Assembly (NCBI RefSeq): GCF_018860975.1
Contig: NZ_JAHKQI010000002.1
Location: 124,001 to 188,000, forward strand
DNA from: Lentibacter algarum
Lineage (GTDB): Bacteria > Pseudomonadota > Alphaproteobacteria > Rhodobacterales > Rhodobacteraceae
DNA length: 64,000 nt
Direction of reading: 5' to 3'
The translations under genes and the position numbers were made by a program. Below the pieces are notes generated by a model. It did no database searches, was not told where the DNA came from, and was given only the letters and a program-made list of their open reading frames with translations. Below, piece by piece: positions 8,298-17,352 of this stretch (position 1 is the stretch's first letter; each line of letters opens with the position of its first letter).

Positions 8298-9413
8298 ATG
8301 GTTAAGTTAGTGATGACAGAAGAAGAGACCATGCTCGCCGATATGGCGCGTGGCTTTCTCGACGGCGCAGCGCCTGTAGGCAAGTTGCGTGAAATGCGCG
8401 ATGCGGGCATGACTCACGACGCGGCCCTGTGGAAAGAGATGGCTGATATGGGCTGGGCCGGTGTGCTTGTGCCCGAGGCGGCAGGCGGCTCTGACATGGG
8501 CTTTGCGGCAGCGAATGTGATTGCGCGGGAAATGGGCAAGACGCTTGCTGTCTCGCCGTTCTTGTCAACCGCCGTGATCGCGGCGACAGCATTGCGGCAG
8601 GTGTCTGACACGCGCGCTACGGCGGCCCTTGCGAAGATAGCCAGCGGTGATGTGACCTACGCATTGGCCGTTGACGAGAGCGTGAAATTTGACCCTGACG
8701 CTGTGCAAATGCAGGCCAAGCGTGACGGCAACGGCTTTCGGCTTTCGGGCAAGAAGCAGTTTGTCGTTGATGGCTCTTTGGCGGATCGCGTGCTTGTCTT
8801 GGCGCGCACGGACAACGGGCTGACGCTGTTTGATATACCAGCGGATCGAGCGGGCGTCAGTCGTGAGGCTTCAAGCATGATTGATGCACGTGACGCGGCG
8901 CGGATTACCTTTGAAAATGTCGAGGCGACAGGTGAGGACGTGCTCGGCGCGGTTGACAGCGCGATGGACGTTTTGAAGCCGGCTCTCAATGCAGGGCAGG
9001 CGGCATTGGCCGCAGAAATGACGGGGCTTTCGGCGGGTGCCTTTGGCATGACGGTTGACTACCTCAAAGAGCGCAAGCAATTCGGCGTCGAGATCGGCCG
9101 CTTTCAAGCGCTGCAACACCGTGCTGCGCATTTGTGGTGTGAGATCGAAGTTACTTCCAGTGCTATTCTCAATGCGGGGCGGATGCTGGATGAAGAGCCT
9201 GATAACGCTGAGATGGCCGTATCACTGGCCAAGGCGCGGGCCACGAATACTGCTATTCTGGCGGTGCAAGAAGGTGTGCAGATGCATGGCGGTATCGGCA
9301 TGACCGACGCTTTTGACATGGGCTTTTACATGAAGCGCGCGCGGGTTGGGGCTGAGTGGTTGGGTGACTATTCCTACCACGCCGAAGTCGTCGCGAAACA
9401 CAGAGGTTTTTGA
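8298..9413 (+). CDS. acyl-CoA dehydrogenase (small, partner-like)
   Basis: 371-aa acyl-CoA dehydrogenase family protein, shorter and more diverged than its upstream neighbour. The FAD-contact region is present in VQEGVQMHGGIGMTDAFDMG, and the N-domain begins with EEETMLADMARGFLDG. It lacks the C-terminal EGGTSE stretch of the first enzyme, which is consistent with a non-identical subunit pair. Spaced 5 bp after the first enzyme and 11 bp before an SDR gene, so it is almost surely co-transcribed. Confidence 0.92.
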   Translation: MVKLVMTEEETMLADMARGFLDGAAPVGKLREMRDAGMTHDAALWKEMADMGWAGVLVPEAAGGSDMGFAAANVIAREMGKTLAVSPFLSTAVIAATALRQVSDTRATAALAKIASGDVTYALAVDESVKFDPDAVQMQAKRDGNGFRLSGKKQFVVDGSLADRVLVLARTDNGLTLFDIPADRAGVSREASSMIDARDAARITFENVEATGEDVLGAVDSAMDVLKPALNAGQAALAAEMTGLSAGAFGMTVDYLKERKQFGVEIGRFQALQHRAAHLWCEIEVTSSAILNAGRMLDEEPDNAEMAVSLAKARATNTAILAVQEGVQMHGGIGMTDAFDMGFYMKRARVGAEWLGDYSYHAEVVAKHRGF

Positions 9414-9424
9414 GGAGTTAGACG

Positions 9425-10246
9425 ATGGATATTGATACGTTATTCGGACTTGAGGGCAAGGTTGCCTTGGTCACTGGTGGCGCAACCGGCATTGGACGCA
9501 TGGCCGCCGAGGGCCTCATGCGTGCAGGTGCGACTGTGCTGATCGCCAGCCGCAAGGGCGAGGCTTGCGAGGCCGTCGCGAAAGAGCTGAACGCGCTTGG
9601 CGCGAGTGGTAAAGCTGTTGGTTTCGCGGGTGACGTCGGAACGGAAGAGGGCGTTGACGCGCTGATTGCGAGCGTCAAGGAACGCACTGACAAGCTCGAC
9701 ATTTTGATGAACAATGCGGGCATCACTTGGGGCGCGCCTTTGGGCCAGTTTCCTTTTGCGGCATGGGGCAAGGTGATGGACGTGAACGTTGCTGGCCTGT
9801 TTGACCTTACGCAAAAATTGCTGCCGATGCTGAAAGCGTCGGGTACGGTTGATGACCCGGCCAGAGTTGTTAACGTTGGCTCGGTGATGGGCGAGCGCGA
9901 GATGGGTGACGGGGCCTACAGCTACGCGGCTTCAAAAGCTGCGGTTATTCATATGAGCAAGATTTTGGCTAAGGAGTTGGCGGGTGATGCGATCACCGTG
10001 AACGCCCTTGCGCCGGGGCCATTTGTGAGCCGGATGACGGCCTTTGCAACGCATGACGAAGAAACCCGCAGCAAGGTTGGTGACGATGTGCCGATCGGGC
10101 GTGTGGGCCGTGATGAAGACATCGCAGGTTGCATGCTGTTTTTGTGCGGACGCGGCGGTGCATATATCACCGGTGCGGTTGTGCCTGTTTCCGGTGGCAT
10201 CAATGTTATGTCGGGGCCAAACATATTTGAACAGGCGCTGCACTGA
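9425..10246 (+). CDS. short-chain dehydrogenase/reductase
   Basis: 273-aa classical SDR: cofactor motif TGGATGIG at about residues 19-26, NNAG at about 97, active-site YSYAASKAA (Tyr and Lys). The start has GAGGAG upstream. It ends in TGATG, sharing one base with the next SDR start, which implies tight coupling. Likely oxidises a 3-hydroxyacyl-CoA or other alcohol intermediate of the acyl-CoA pathway. The family is too broad for a specific substrate. Confidence 0.92.
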   Translation: MDIDTLFGLEGKVALVTGGATGIGRMAAEGLMRAGATVLIASRKGEACEAVAKELNALGASGKAVGFAGDVGTEEGVDALIASVKERTDKLDILMNNAGITWGAPLGQFPFAAWGKVMDVNVAGLFDLTQKLLPMLKASGTVDDPARVVNVGSVMGEREMGDGAYSYAASKAAVIHMSKILAKELAGDAITVNALAPGPFVSRMTAFATHDEETRSKVGDDVPIGRVGRDEDIAGCMLFLCGRGGAYITGAVVPVSGGINVMSGPNIFEQALH

Positions 10247-11172
10247 TGAGCGAGATCACATTCAAAGACCGCGTGGCGATCGTTACGGGCGCCGGCACAG
10301 GCCTAGGGCGCTCACATGCGCTTGGGCTGGCAGCGCGTGGTGCTAAGGTTGTTGTCAATGACTTAGGCGTTGGGCGTGATGGTGTCGGAGCTTCCTCGGA
10401 AGCTGCCGATGCGGTTGTTGCCGAGATCAAAGCCGCGGGCGGTGAAGCAATGTCGCACGGCTGCGATGTCTCTGATGAGGCTGGCGTTAAAGACATGGTT
10501 GCGCAAGCGATGGATGCTTGGGGGCGGGTTGATATTGCCGTCAACAACGCAGGTATCCTGCGCGACAAGACATTCGCCAAAATGGAGATGTCAGATTTCC
10601 GCAAGGTGGTTGATGTGCACCTGATTGGTTCAGCCAATGTGGCGCATGCTTGCTGGCCGATTATGCGTGAGCAAAAGTATGGCCGCATTGTATTCACCTC
10701 CTCGGCTTCAGGTATCTACGGCAACTTCGGGCAAGCCAACTATGGTGCTGCGAAGGCGGCTATGCTGGGTTTGATGAACGTGCTGCACATTGAGGGCGCG
10801 CGCGACAACATCCGTGTTAACACCCTCGCCCCGACAGCGGCGACACGGATGACAGAAGAGCTTCTGCCGCCAGAGGCCGCAGAGCTGCTAGCACCTGAAT
10901 TGATCACACCGGGGCTACTGTATCTGGTGTCGGAGGACGCGCCTTCAAAGGTGATCCTTGGTGCTGGCGCTGGCAGTTTTGCTCAGACACGGGTGTATGA
11001 AACCGAGGGCATAACGCTGCTTGATAGTGACAACACGCCCGAAGCGGTTGCAGCGCAGTTTGCTGACGTGAGCGACAACCAAACACAAGAAGAGCTGGCT
11101 GACGCGTTCAGCCAAACCAAGAAATACGCCCTCAATGCAGCTAAGGCCCGTGGCCTTAAGCTGGGTTGGTAA
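10246..11172 (+). CDS. SDR, (R)-3-hydroxyacyl-CoA dehydrogenase domain type (MFE-2-like)
   Basis: 308-aa SDR resembling the dehydrogenase part of peroxisomal multifunctional enzyme 2 (HSD17B4): VAIVTGAGTGLGRSHALG, then VVVNDLGVGRDG (the long NDLG loop typical of that group), NNAG and active-site YGAAKAA. About 50 residues extend beyond the core SDR fold. It pairs logically with the MaoC hydratase at 4775 and the thiolase immediately downstream, giving an (R)-specific beta-oxidation set. The assignment to the MFE-2 subgroup is by motif recognition only. Confidence 0.9.
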   Translation: MSEITFKDRVAIVTGAGTGLGRSHALGLAARGAKVVVNDLGVGRDGVGASSEAADAVVAEIKAAGGEAMSHGCDVSDEAGVKDMVAQAMDAWGRVDIAVNNAGILRDKTFAKMEMSDFRKVVDVHLIGSANVAHACWPIMREQKYGRIVFTSSASGIYGNFGQANYGAAKAAMLGLMNVLHIEGARDNIRVNTLAPTAATRMTEELLPPEAAELLAPELITPGLLYLVSEDAPSKVILGAGAGSFAQTRVYETEGITLLDSDNTPEAVAAQFADVSDNQTQEELADAFSQTKKYALNAAKARGLKLGW

Positions 11173-11196
11173 CAGAGTAAACTCAGGAGAGATATC

Positions 11197-12393
11197 ATGC
11201 GTGACGCAGTCATCGTTTCAACCGCAAGAACACCCATTGGCAAAGCCTATCGGGGCGCCTTTAACAACACGACGCCGCAGGAACTTGCGGGACATGCGAT
11301 CGAGCATGCCGTTGCGCGCGCGGGAGTTGATCCGGCGCAGGTGCAAGACGTGCTGCTCGGAGCGGCTTTGCAACAAGGACACTCGGGCGGCAACATTGCG
11401 CGGCAAGCGGCTGTGCGCGCAGGCTTACCTGTGTCAGTGGCAGGCATGTCGATGGACCGCCAGTGCGCCTCGGGGATGATGGCGATTGCGACTGCCGCCA
11501 AGCAGGTTGTGATGGACGGTATGGATGTTGTTGTCGGCGGCGGCGTTGAGAGCATCTCGATGGTGCAGACACCAGAAATGCGCGTGAAGGCTGATCCATG
11601 GTTGAAGGAAAACAAACCGGAGATTTACATGTCGATGCTGGAAACGGCCGAGACCGTTGCCGAGCGCTACAACGTGAGCCGCGAACGTCAGGACGAGTAT
11701 GCTGCTCGCAGCCAAGACTTGACAGCAAAGGCGCAGGAAGCGGGCCGTTTTGACGACGAAATTGTGCCGCTCAAATCAACCATGCTGGTGCAAGACCGCG
11801 AGACAAAAGAGATCAGCGAGCACGAAGTGACGCTTGCCAAAGACGAGGGCAACCGCCCGGGGACGTCGGCTGAAAACCTTGCTGGCCTCAAGCCAGTGCA
11901 CAAAGACGGAATCCACATAAAGGAAGGCAAGTTCATCACCGCTGGTAACGCTTCGCAGCTGTCAGACGGTGCTTCAGCCTGTGTTGTGATGGAAGCGAAA
12001 GCCGCCGAGAAAGCCGGCCTTCAGCCGCTTGGCCGCTATGTTGGCGTTATGGCTGCGGGCTGTGAGCCTGACGAAATGGGCATTGGCCCGATCTACGCTG
12101 TGCCGCCGCTCTTGAAGGCGCATGGGCTGACGATGGACGACATCGGCCTCTGGGAGCTCAACGAAGCATTCGCCGTGCAAGTGATCCAGTCACGTGATGT
12201 TCTGGGCATTCCTGATGAGCTTCTCAACGTCGATGGCGGCGCGATCTCGATCGGGCACCCCTACGGCATGTCAGGCGCGCGGATGGTTGGGCATGCGCTC
12301 ATTGAGGGCAAACGCCGCGGTGCGAAATACGTTGTTTGCACCATGTGTGTTGGCGGCGGCATGGGCGCTGCTGGCCTGTTCGAGGTTCTGTAA
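11197..12393 (+). CDS. thiolase (acetyl-CoA C-acyltransferase)
   Basis: 398-aa degradative-type thiolase. The acyl-accepting Cys is Cys90 in [27 protein letters not shown] holds the catalytic His; [11 protein letters not shown] holds the second Cys. AGGAGAG precedes the ATG. The TAA stop abuts the ATG of the nitronate monooxygenase-like gene with no spacer. It performs the last, CoA-dependent cleavage of a 3-ketoacyl-CoA in the surrounding pathway. Confidence 0.95.
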   Translation: MRDAVIVSTARTPIGKAYRGAFNNTTPQELAGHAIEHAVARAGVDPAQVQDVLLGAALQQGHSGGNIARQAAVRAGLPVSVAGMSMDRQCASGMMAIATAAKQVVMDGMDVVVGGGVESISMVQTPEMRVKADPWLKENKPEIYMSMLETAETVAERYNVSRERQDEYAARSQDLTAKAQEAGRFDDEIVPLKSTMLVQDRETKEISEHEVTLAKDEGNRPGTSAENLAGLKPVHKDGIHIKEGKFITAGNASQLSDGASACVVMEAKAAEKAGLQPLGRYVGVMAAGCEPDEMGIGPIYAVPPLLKAHGLTMDDIGLWELNEAFAVQVIQSRDVLGIPDELLNVDGGAISIGHPYGMSGARMVGHALIEGKRRGAKYVVCTMCVGGGMGAAGLFEVL

Positions 12394-13383
12394 ATGCGTG
12401 ACGAGAGCCACTTGCCAAAGGCACTTCAGGGGTTGCGAATACCCCTGATCGCTTCGCCTTTGTTCATCATTTCGGTGCCTGAACTGGTTATAGCGCAGTG
12501 CAAAGCGGGTATTGTTGGCTCCTTTCCCGCGCTCAATGCGCGCGAGGGCGAAGGCGAGCACCCGCTGCTCGACACATGGCTGACGCAAATTAAAGAAGAG
12601 CTTGACCGTCACAACCAAGCCAACCCCGACACACCAGCCGCGCCCTATGCGGTGAACCAGATTGTGCACCGCTCGAACGGGCGCCTCGAACGTGATCTGG
12701 AGATTTGTGTGAAGCATGATGTGCCGATCTGGATCACCTCTCTTGGTGCGCGCGTTGAGGTAAACGAAGCCGCCCATTCTTGCGGAGGCATTGTGCTGCA
12801 CGACATCATCAACAACCGCTTTGCTCAGAAGGCGGTTGAGAAAGGTGCTGACGGATTGGTCGCTGTTGCGGCTGGCGCTGGTGGGCACGCCGGGCAGCAG
12901 TCGCCCTTTGCGCTGATGCACGAAATCCGCGAGTGGTTTGACGGGCCAGTGGCTTTGTCAGGCTCTATCGCCACAGGTGAGTCACTGCTGGCGGCGCGGG
13001 CGATGGGCGCTGACTTGGGCTATACAGGATCGCCGTTTATTGCCACGGATGAGGCCAACGCCGACCAAGCTTACAAAGACATGATCGTTGAAAGCGGCGC
13101 AGAAGATATTGTCTATTCCTCGCTGTTCACCGGTGTTTGGGGGAACTACCTCAAAGGCTCGGTTGAGGCGGCGGGTATGGACCCTGACAACTTACCGATG
13201 GCTGACGCATCGACGATGAACTTCGGATCTGACCGCGAAAAGCCGAAGGCCTGGAAAACCATATGGGGATCTGGCCAAGGTATTGGCGCTATCAAATCAG
13301 TTGGGCCTGCGGGCGCGATTGTTGATCGTATGGCTGCTGAATATGCGGCGGCAGGCAAGAAGCTGGCGGCTGAGTTCTCATGA
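12394..13383 (+). CDS. nitronate monooxygenase family FMN enzyme
   Basis: 329-aa TIM-barrel flavoprotein of the nitronate monooxygenase / 2-nitropropane dioxygenase family. The N-terminus has IPLIASPLFIIS, and the catalytic/FMN segment VAAGAGGHAGQQSPFAL is near residue 165. Family members in acyl-CoA clusters (for example IpdC of steroid-ring degradation) act on CoA thioesters rather than nitroalkanes, so the name should not be taken literally. It starts directly after the thiolase stop, which points to a role in the same pathway. Confidence 0.9.
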   Translation: MRDESHLPKALQGLRIPLIASPLFIISVPELVIAQCKAGIVGSFPALNAREGEGEHPLLDTWLTQIKEELDRHNQANPDTPAAPYAVNQIVHRSNGRLERDLEICVKHDVPIWITSLGARVEVNEAAHSCGGIVLHDIINNRFAQKAVEKGADGLVAVAAGAGGHAGQQSPFALMHEIREWFDGPVALSGSIATGESLLAARAMGADLGYTGSPFIATDEANADQAYKDMIVESGAEDIVYSSLFTGVWGNYLKGSVEAAGMDPDNLPMADASTMNFGSDREKPKAWKTIWGSGQGIGAIKSVGPAGAIVDRMAAEYAAAGKKLAAEFS

Positions 13384-13464
13384 ACGTTGCTCTGCCATTG
13401 AAACGGAGCGGGTACGCGCTCGAAGGCGAACGCTGCCACCCGCGCGCCGCCCAAAGGGGGCGTC

Positions 13465-14115
13465 GTGGCTGAACTTCTCGTCATACGCCACGGGCAAGCC
13501 TCGTTCGGGCAGGACAACTATGATGTGCTGTCCGAGCTGGGCCACAAGCAGTCGGCGGCTGTTGGTGCGTTGCTGCGCGAGCTCGGCTGGGCGCCTGACC
13601 GCTTGATCACTGGCAGGCTAACCCGCCAGAAAGAAACGCTAGCCTCTATGGGCTTTGCGCAGGCGCCGGAAGAGCACGCGGGCTTTGATGAGTACGACTT
13701 TGGCGACTTGCTCAACGCGCGTTACAAGGGCGATGTGCCTGACCTCGTGAAGGGCGATCGCAAGACCCATTTCAAGGCGCTACGCGAAACCGTGTTCGAG
13801 TGGCAAGATGCGGCTTTTGACGGCGCTTCGGAAACTTACGCGGAGTTTGCCGAGCGGGTGGAGGCAGCTCGAAAGTTTGCCACCGACACAGAAGCCAAAC
13901 GGGTTTTGGTCGTTTCCTCGGGCGGCGTGATCGGCCAGTTGGCCTCCACGGCTCTTGGCGCGAACAAACGGCACATGATGGAGCTGAACTTGCAGATAAA
14001 GAACACTTCGATGACACGCTTTATGTTCAAAGGCGAGCGCTGCTCTTTGCATGAGTTTAACGCCACACCGCATTTCATGACACGGAGCGGCACGGCTCTG
14101 TTAAGCTACAGTTAG
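13465..14115 (+). CDS. histidine phosphatase family protein
   Basis: 216-aa member of the phosphoglycerate mutase superfamily: VIRHGQASFG at the N-terminus (catalytic His) and VVSSGGVIGQL in place of the usual second His motif (Ser-Ser-Gly-Gly), so one catalytic residue may be altered. GTG start with AAAGGGGG 4 nt upstream. It lies 13 bp before an aminoglycoside-phosphotransferase-fold kinase, a pairing that suggests both act on the same phosphorylated metabolite. Confidence 0.85.
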   Translation: MAELLVIRHGQASFGQDNYDVLSELGHKQSAAVGALLRELGWAPDRLITGRLTRQKETLASMGFAQAPEEHAGFDEYDFGDLLNARYKGDVPDLVKGDRKTHFKALRETVFEWQDAAFDGASETYAEFAERVEAARKFATDTEAKRVLVVSSGGVIGQLASTALGANKRHMMELNLQIKNTSMTRFMFKGERCSLHEFNATPHFMTRSGTALLSYS

Positions 14116-14128
14116 AGGGAGTTTAGGC

Positions 14129-15154
14129 ATGGACACACAAACATTCGACGAGGCCGCAGTTGCCCGCTACTTGCGCGAAAACCTTGCCGGTTTTGAAGGG
14201 CCGATGGAAGTTTCCAAGTTTCAAACCGGCCAGTCAAACCCGACGTTTATGCTAAAAACGCCAGCGCATAATTATGTGCTGCGCCGCAAGCCGCCGGGAG
14301 TTCTTCTCAAGTCAGCGCATGCAGTTGACCGCGAGTTTCGAGTGCAAAAAGCGCTTGAAGGCTCGGAGGTTCCTGTCAGCAAAATGCATCTACTTTGCGA
14401 AGATGATAGCGTGATCGGCTCGATGTTTTATATCATGGACCACGTTGCGGGCCGCAATTTTTCTGATCCTGAGATGCCAGAACTCACGAACGCAGACCGC
14501 AGCGGTGTGATCGACGATATGAACCGCGTGTTGGCGGCCCTGCATGAAGTTGACATCAGCGCTGTGGGGCTAAGTGACTATGGGCCTGAGGGCAACTATT
14601 TCGAGCGACAGGTTGCGCGATGGTCAAAGCAGTATCGGGCTTCCGAAACTGTCGACATTCCGGCGATGAACGAGCTGATGGGTGCGCTGGTTGAGGCGCA
14701 ACCAGCAGACGACGGACAACGCACGCTGGTGCACGGTGATTATCGCATTGATAACATGATCTTTGATGCGACCGGCCCACAGTGCCGTGCGGTGTTAGAC
14801 TGGGAGCTCTCAACCATAGGCCACCCGTTTGCCGACCTCGCTGGTGTGATTATGCAGTGGCAACTGCCTGCTGGTTCCGAAGGCCGAGGTATGGGCGGGC
14901 TTGACCGCAAAGCTTTGGGCCTGCCGTCCGATCAGGAATTTATCGCTCAATACTGTGAGCGTCGCGGCTTGGCGGGCATCGACAATTTTGGGTATTATCT
15001 GGGGTTCTGCTTTTTCCGTATGGCGGGCATTATTCAAGGGGTGCTGAAGCGCGCACTTGATGGTAATGCGTCAAACCCCGAACGTGCGATGAAACTCGGG
15101 GCATTTGTGCCTGTCTTTGCGCAACACGGGCTTGACGCACTGAAGAAAGGTTAA
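14129..15154 (+). CDS. phosphotransferase (APH fold), LvaA/ACAD10-type hydroxyacyl-CoA kinase candidate
   Basis: 341-aa kinase with the APH/choline kinase fold. Motifs: FQTGQSNPTFML (glycine-rich loop), YVLRRKPPG (ATP-binding Lys), LVHGDYRIDNMIF (catalytic Asp and Asn) and VLDWELSTIGHP (metal Asp). This is the type fused to the N-terminus of ACAD10/ACAD11 and used by LvaA to phosphorylate 4-hydroxyacyl-CoA. An ACAD10/11-like dehydrogenase occurs at 61570, which supports a 4-hydroxy acid route. The nearby histidine phosphatase and IclR regulator are probably co-transcribed. Substrate assignment is by family analogy. Confidence 0.86.
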   Translation: MDTQTFDEAAVARYLRENLAGFEGPMEVSKFQTGQSNPTFMLKTPAHNYVLRRKPPGVLLKSAHAVDREFRVQKALEGSEVPVSKMHLLCEDDSVIGSMFYIMDHVAGRNFSDPEMPELTNADRSGVIDDMNRVLAALHEVDISAVGLSDYGPEGNYFERQVARWSKQYRASETVDIPAMNELMGALVEAQPADDGQRTLVHGDYRIDNMIFDATGPQCRAVLDWELSTIGHPFADLAGVIMQWQLPAGSEGRGMGGLDRKALGLPSDQEFIAQYCERRGLAGIDNFGYYLGFCFFRMAGIIQGVLKRALDGNASNPERAMKLGAFVPVFAQHGLDALKKG

Positions 15155-15160
15155 AGCGGT

Positions 15161-15955
15161 ATGGCGGACGAGTTCCAGCATGACGACAGCAAGGAGCGAA
15201 ACTTCGTCACGGCTCTGGCGCGCGGGCTTGAAATTTTGCGTTGCTTTCGCAGTGGTGAGGTGACGCTAACCAACTCTGATTTTTCGGAACGCACGGGTCT
15301 TCCCAAGGCGACAATTTCGCGGCTGACCTACACGCTCTGTGCGCTGGATTATCTGGTTGCTGACCATCGCGCAGGAACTTACCGGCTGAGTGCAGGGGTG
15401 CTGCATTTGGGGTTTGGTGTGTTGTCGGCAATGGACATACAGGACCGTGCCCAACAGCAGATGGAGCAGCTACGCGATGGACCGAACTCCTACATCACCG
15501 TTGCGATTGGTGAACAGCACCAGCTGGATGTGGTTTACCTCGCGACTTGCAACAGCCGCGAAGACGTTTCGTTGGCGATTGGAGTCGGCACGCGCTTGCC
15601 GATCTTTCACTCGGCCATAGGGCAGGCGATCTTGGTTGGCATGACCGACGACGCCCGCGAAGCGGTGTTTGAAATTGCCGGGCGTCGGGGGCCAGAGGTT
15701 GAAGCAGAAGGCCGATCGAGATTTTCCGAAGCCAGCGCTGTTTATCAGGACAAAGGCTTCTGCACGGGCTACGGCACTTGGCGATCTGACGTGAACGGCG
15801 TTGCTGTTCCGGTATTCTCGCTTAGTGGGTCACGGGTGTATGGATTGAACACGGGAGGCCCCTCCTTTCGTGTGAAACCCAAGCAGCTTGAGGCTGTCTA
15901 TGGCCCGATGCTTATCGAGTCAGCGAAGGCCTTGAGTGTTCGGCCTGCGAATTGA
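15161..15955 (+). CDS. IclR-family transcriptional regulator
   Basis: 264-aa regulator with an N-terminal winged HTH (ALARGLEILRCFRSG, then LPKATISRLTYTLCALDYL) and a C-terminal IclR effector domain. It sits 6 bp after the kinase gene on the same strand and ahead of a 188-bp gap, so it probably ends the first acyl-CoA operon and regulates it or the following serine hydrolase/AACS genes. The ligand cannot be predicted. Confidence 0.92.
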   Translation: MADEFQHDDSKERNFVTALARGLEILRCFRSGEVTLTNSDFSERTGLPKATISRLTYTLCALDYLVADHRAGTYRLSAGVLHLGFGVLSAMDIQDRAQQQMEQLRDGPNSYITVAIGEQHQLDVVYLATCNSREDVSLAIGVGTRLPIFHSAIGQAILVGMTDDAREAVFEIAGRRGPEVEAEGRSRFSEASAVYQDKGFCTGYGTWRSDVNGVAVPVFSLSGSRVYGLNTGGPSFRVKPKQLEAVYGPMLIESAKALSVRPAN

Positions 15956-16143
15956 TTGTTCTGCGGTGTCAAGTTTCGTAAGGAAACTTCGGCCAGCAAA
16001 CTTGACTCTTCTCGGGTGTGTGCGAGTCTTTCAAAGTGACAGATGGCGTCAAAGTTGGCGAAACGCTGCATCTCTAATTTGCGGGTCGAGCAGGCGCAGC
16101 CGATTGCAAAGGGAATGCACCGGAAATGACTGGAGGATTGCAA

Positions 16144-17352
16144 GTGAAAAACGGCTTTGAGAAGCATCGTCTTGAGCGGATCAGGGGTTGGATGCAGGGC
16201 TATGTTGACGACCAGAAATATGCTGGTTGTTCGGTCTTGATTTCTCAGAATGGCAATGAGGTTTTCTACCACGATTGTGGCCTGCGTGACATTGCCAACA
16301 AACAGCCGTTTCGGCGCAACACCGTGGCGCGCATCTATTCGATGACCAAGCCGATAACCTCGGCTGCGCTGATGCTGCTGGTCGAGCGTGGTTTGGTGCA
16401 TCTGGATGCGCCTGTGTCGGAGTTTATCTCTGGTTTTTCTGAGGCGCGCTGCCTTGTTAAGGGCGCGACAGACATCACCCAAACTGAGCCATGCGCGACG
16501 CCGACACTGCACCAAGTGCTCACGCATACATCTGGTTTAAGTTACTCATTCAACAGTGGTCCGGTGTCTGACGCGATGCGCGAGAAGAAGCTTGATTTCG
16601 CGCCTGGCCCGCAGACCCTAGAGCAAGTGGCGAATGAAGTCGCGAGCTTGCCGTTGGTCTTTCATCCTGGCACGCGCTGGGAGTATTCTGTCGGCATCGA
16701 CATCATCGGTCGTGTGATAGAAGTTATCACCGGAAAGTCGCTTGAGGCGTTTTTGATCGAGGAGTTTTTCGACACGCTGGGCATGAACGAAACACGCTTT
16801 CGCGTGCCAAAGGGAACTCAAGAACGCTATGCCGCTCTCTATACGCCCTTGGCTGGCAGCTCGTTTGATCTGAGTGCAACAGCCAAAAGCAAAGACAGTT
16901 TGCGGCAGGCTGATGACACTGAAAACTCGCCGTTTCTTGACACAACATTGCAATCCGGCGGCGGCGGCTTGCTCGGAACGATTGATGACTACCTCAAGTT
17001 CACAGAAATGTTGCGCAAGGGCGGTAGCGGTATCCTGTCACCACACACAGTTTCGTTTATGATGCGCAACCATTTGAACGGTGACATCGCGTCGATGGGC
17101 CCTTCCAGCTTTGCTGAACAGCCGATGGAGGGAATGGGCTTTGGTATTGGCGGGGCCGTCGTGCTTGACGCGGCGCGTGCGCGGGTTCCCGGATCAGATG
17201 GCGACTTCTCTTGGGGTGGCATGGCGTCGACATTCTTTTGGATCGATCCTGTGCATGACTTGTCGGTTGTGTTTTTCACACAGCTCGCACCGAGCAGTTC
17301 ATACCCTTCAAGGGCACAACTCAAGGCGCTGGTACAAGGAGCTCTGAGATGA
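16144..17352 (+). CDS. serine hydrolase, class C beta-lactamase fold
   Basis: 402-aa beta-lactamase-fold esterase/amidase with the SxxK motif in IYSMTKPITSAALMLL near residue 65. GTG 16144 is preferred because GGAGG lies 7 nt upstream; an ATG at 16126 would place that site inside the gene. No signal peptide is evident, so a cytosolic esterase is more likely than an antibiotic hydrolase. Its stop overlaps the start of acetoacetyl-CoA synthetase (ATGA), suggesting it liberates an acid that the synthetase then activates, for example a 3-hydroxybutyrate or acetoacetate ester. This is inference. Confidence 0.88.
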   Translation: MKNGFEKHRLERIRGWMQGYVDDQKYAGCSVLISQNGNEVFYHDCGLRDIANKQPFRRNTVARIYSMTKPITSAALMLLVERGLVHLDAPVSEFISGFSEARCLVKGATDITQTEPCATPTLHQVLTHTSGLSYSFNSGPVSDAMREKKLDFAPGPQTLEQVANEVASLPLVFHPGTRWEYSVGIDIIGRVIEVITGKSLEAFLIEEFFDTLGMNETRFRVPKGTQERYAALYTPLAGSSFDLSATAKSKDSLRQADDTENSPFLDTTLQSGGGGLLGTIDDYLKFTEMLRKGGSGILSPHTVSFMMRNHLNGDIASMGPSSFAEQPMEGMGFGIGGAVVLDAARARVPGSDGDFSWGGMASTFFWIDPVHDLSVVFFTQLAPSSSYPSRAQLKALVQGALR

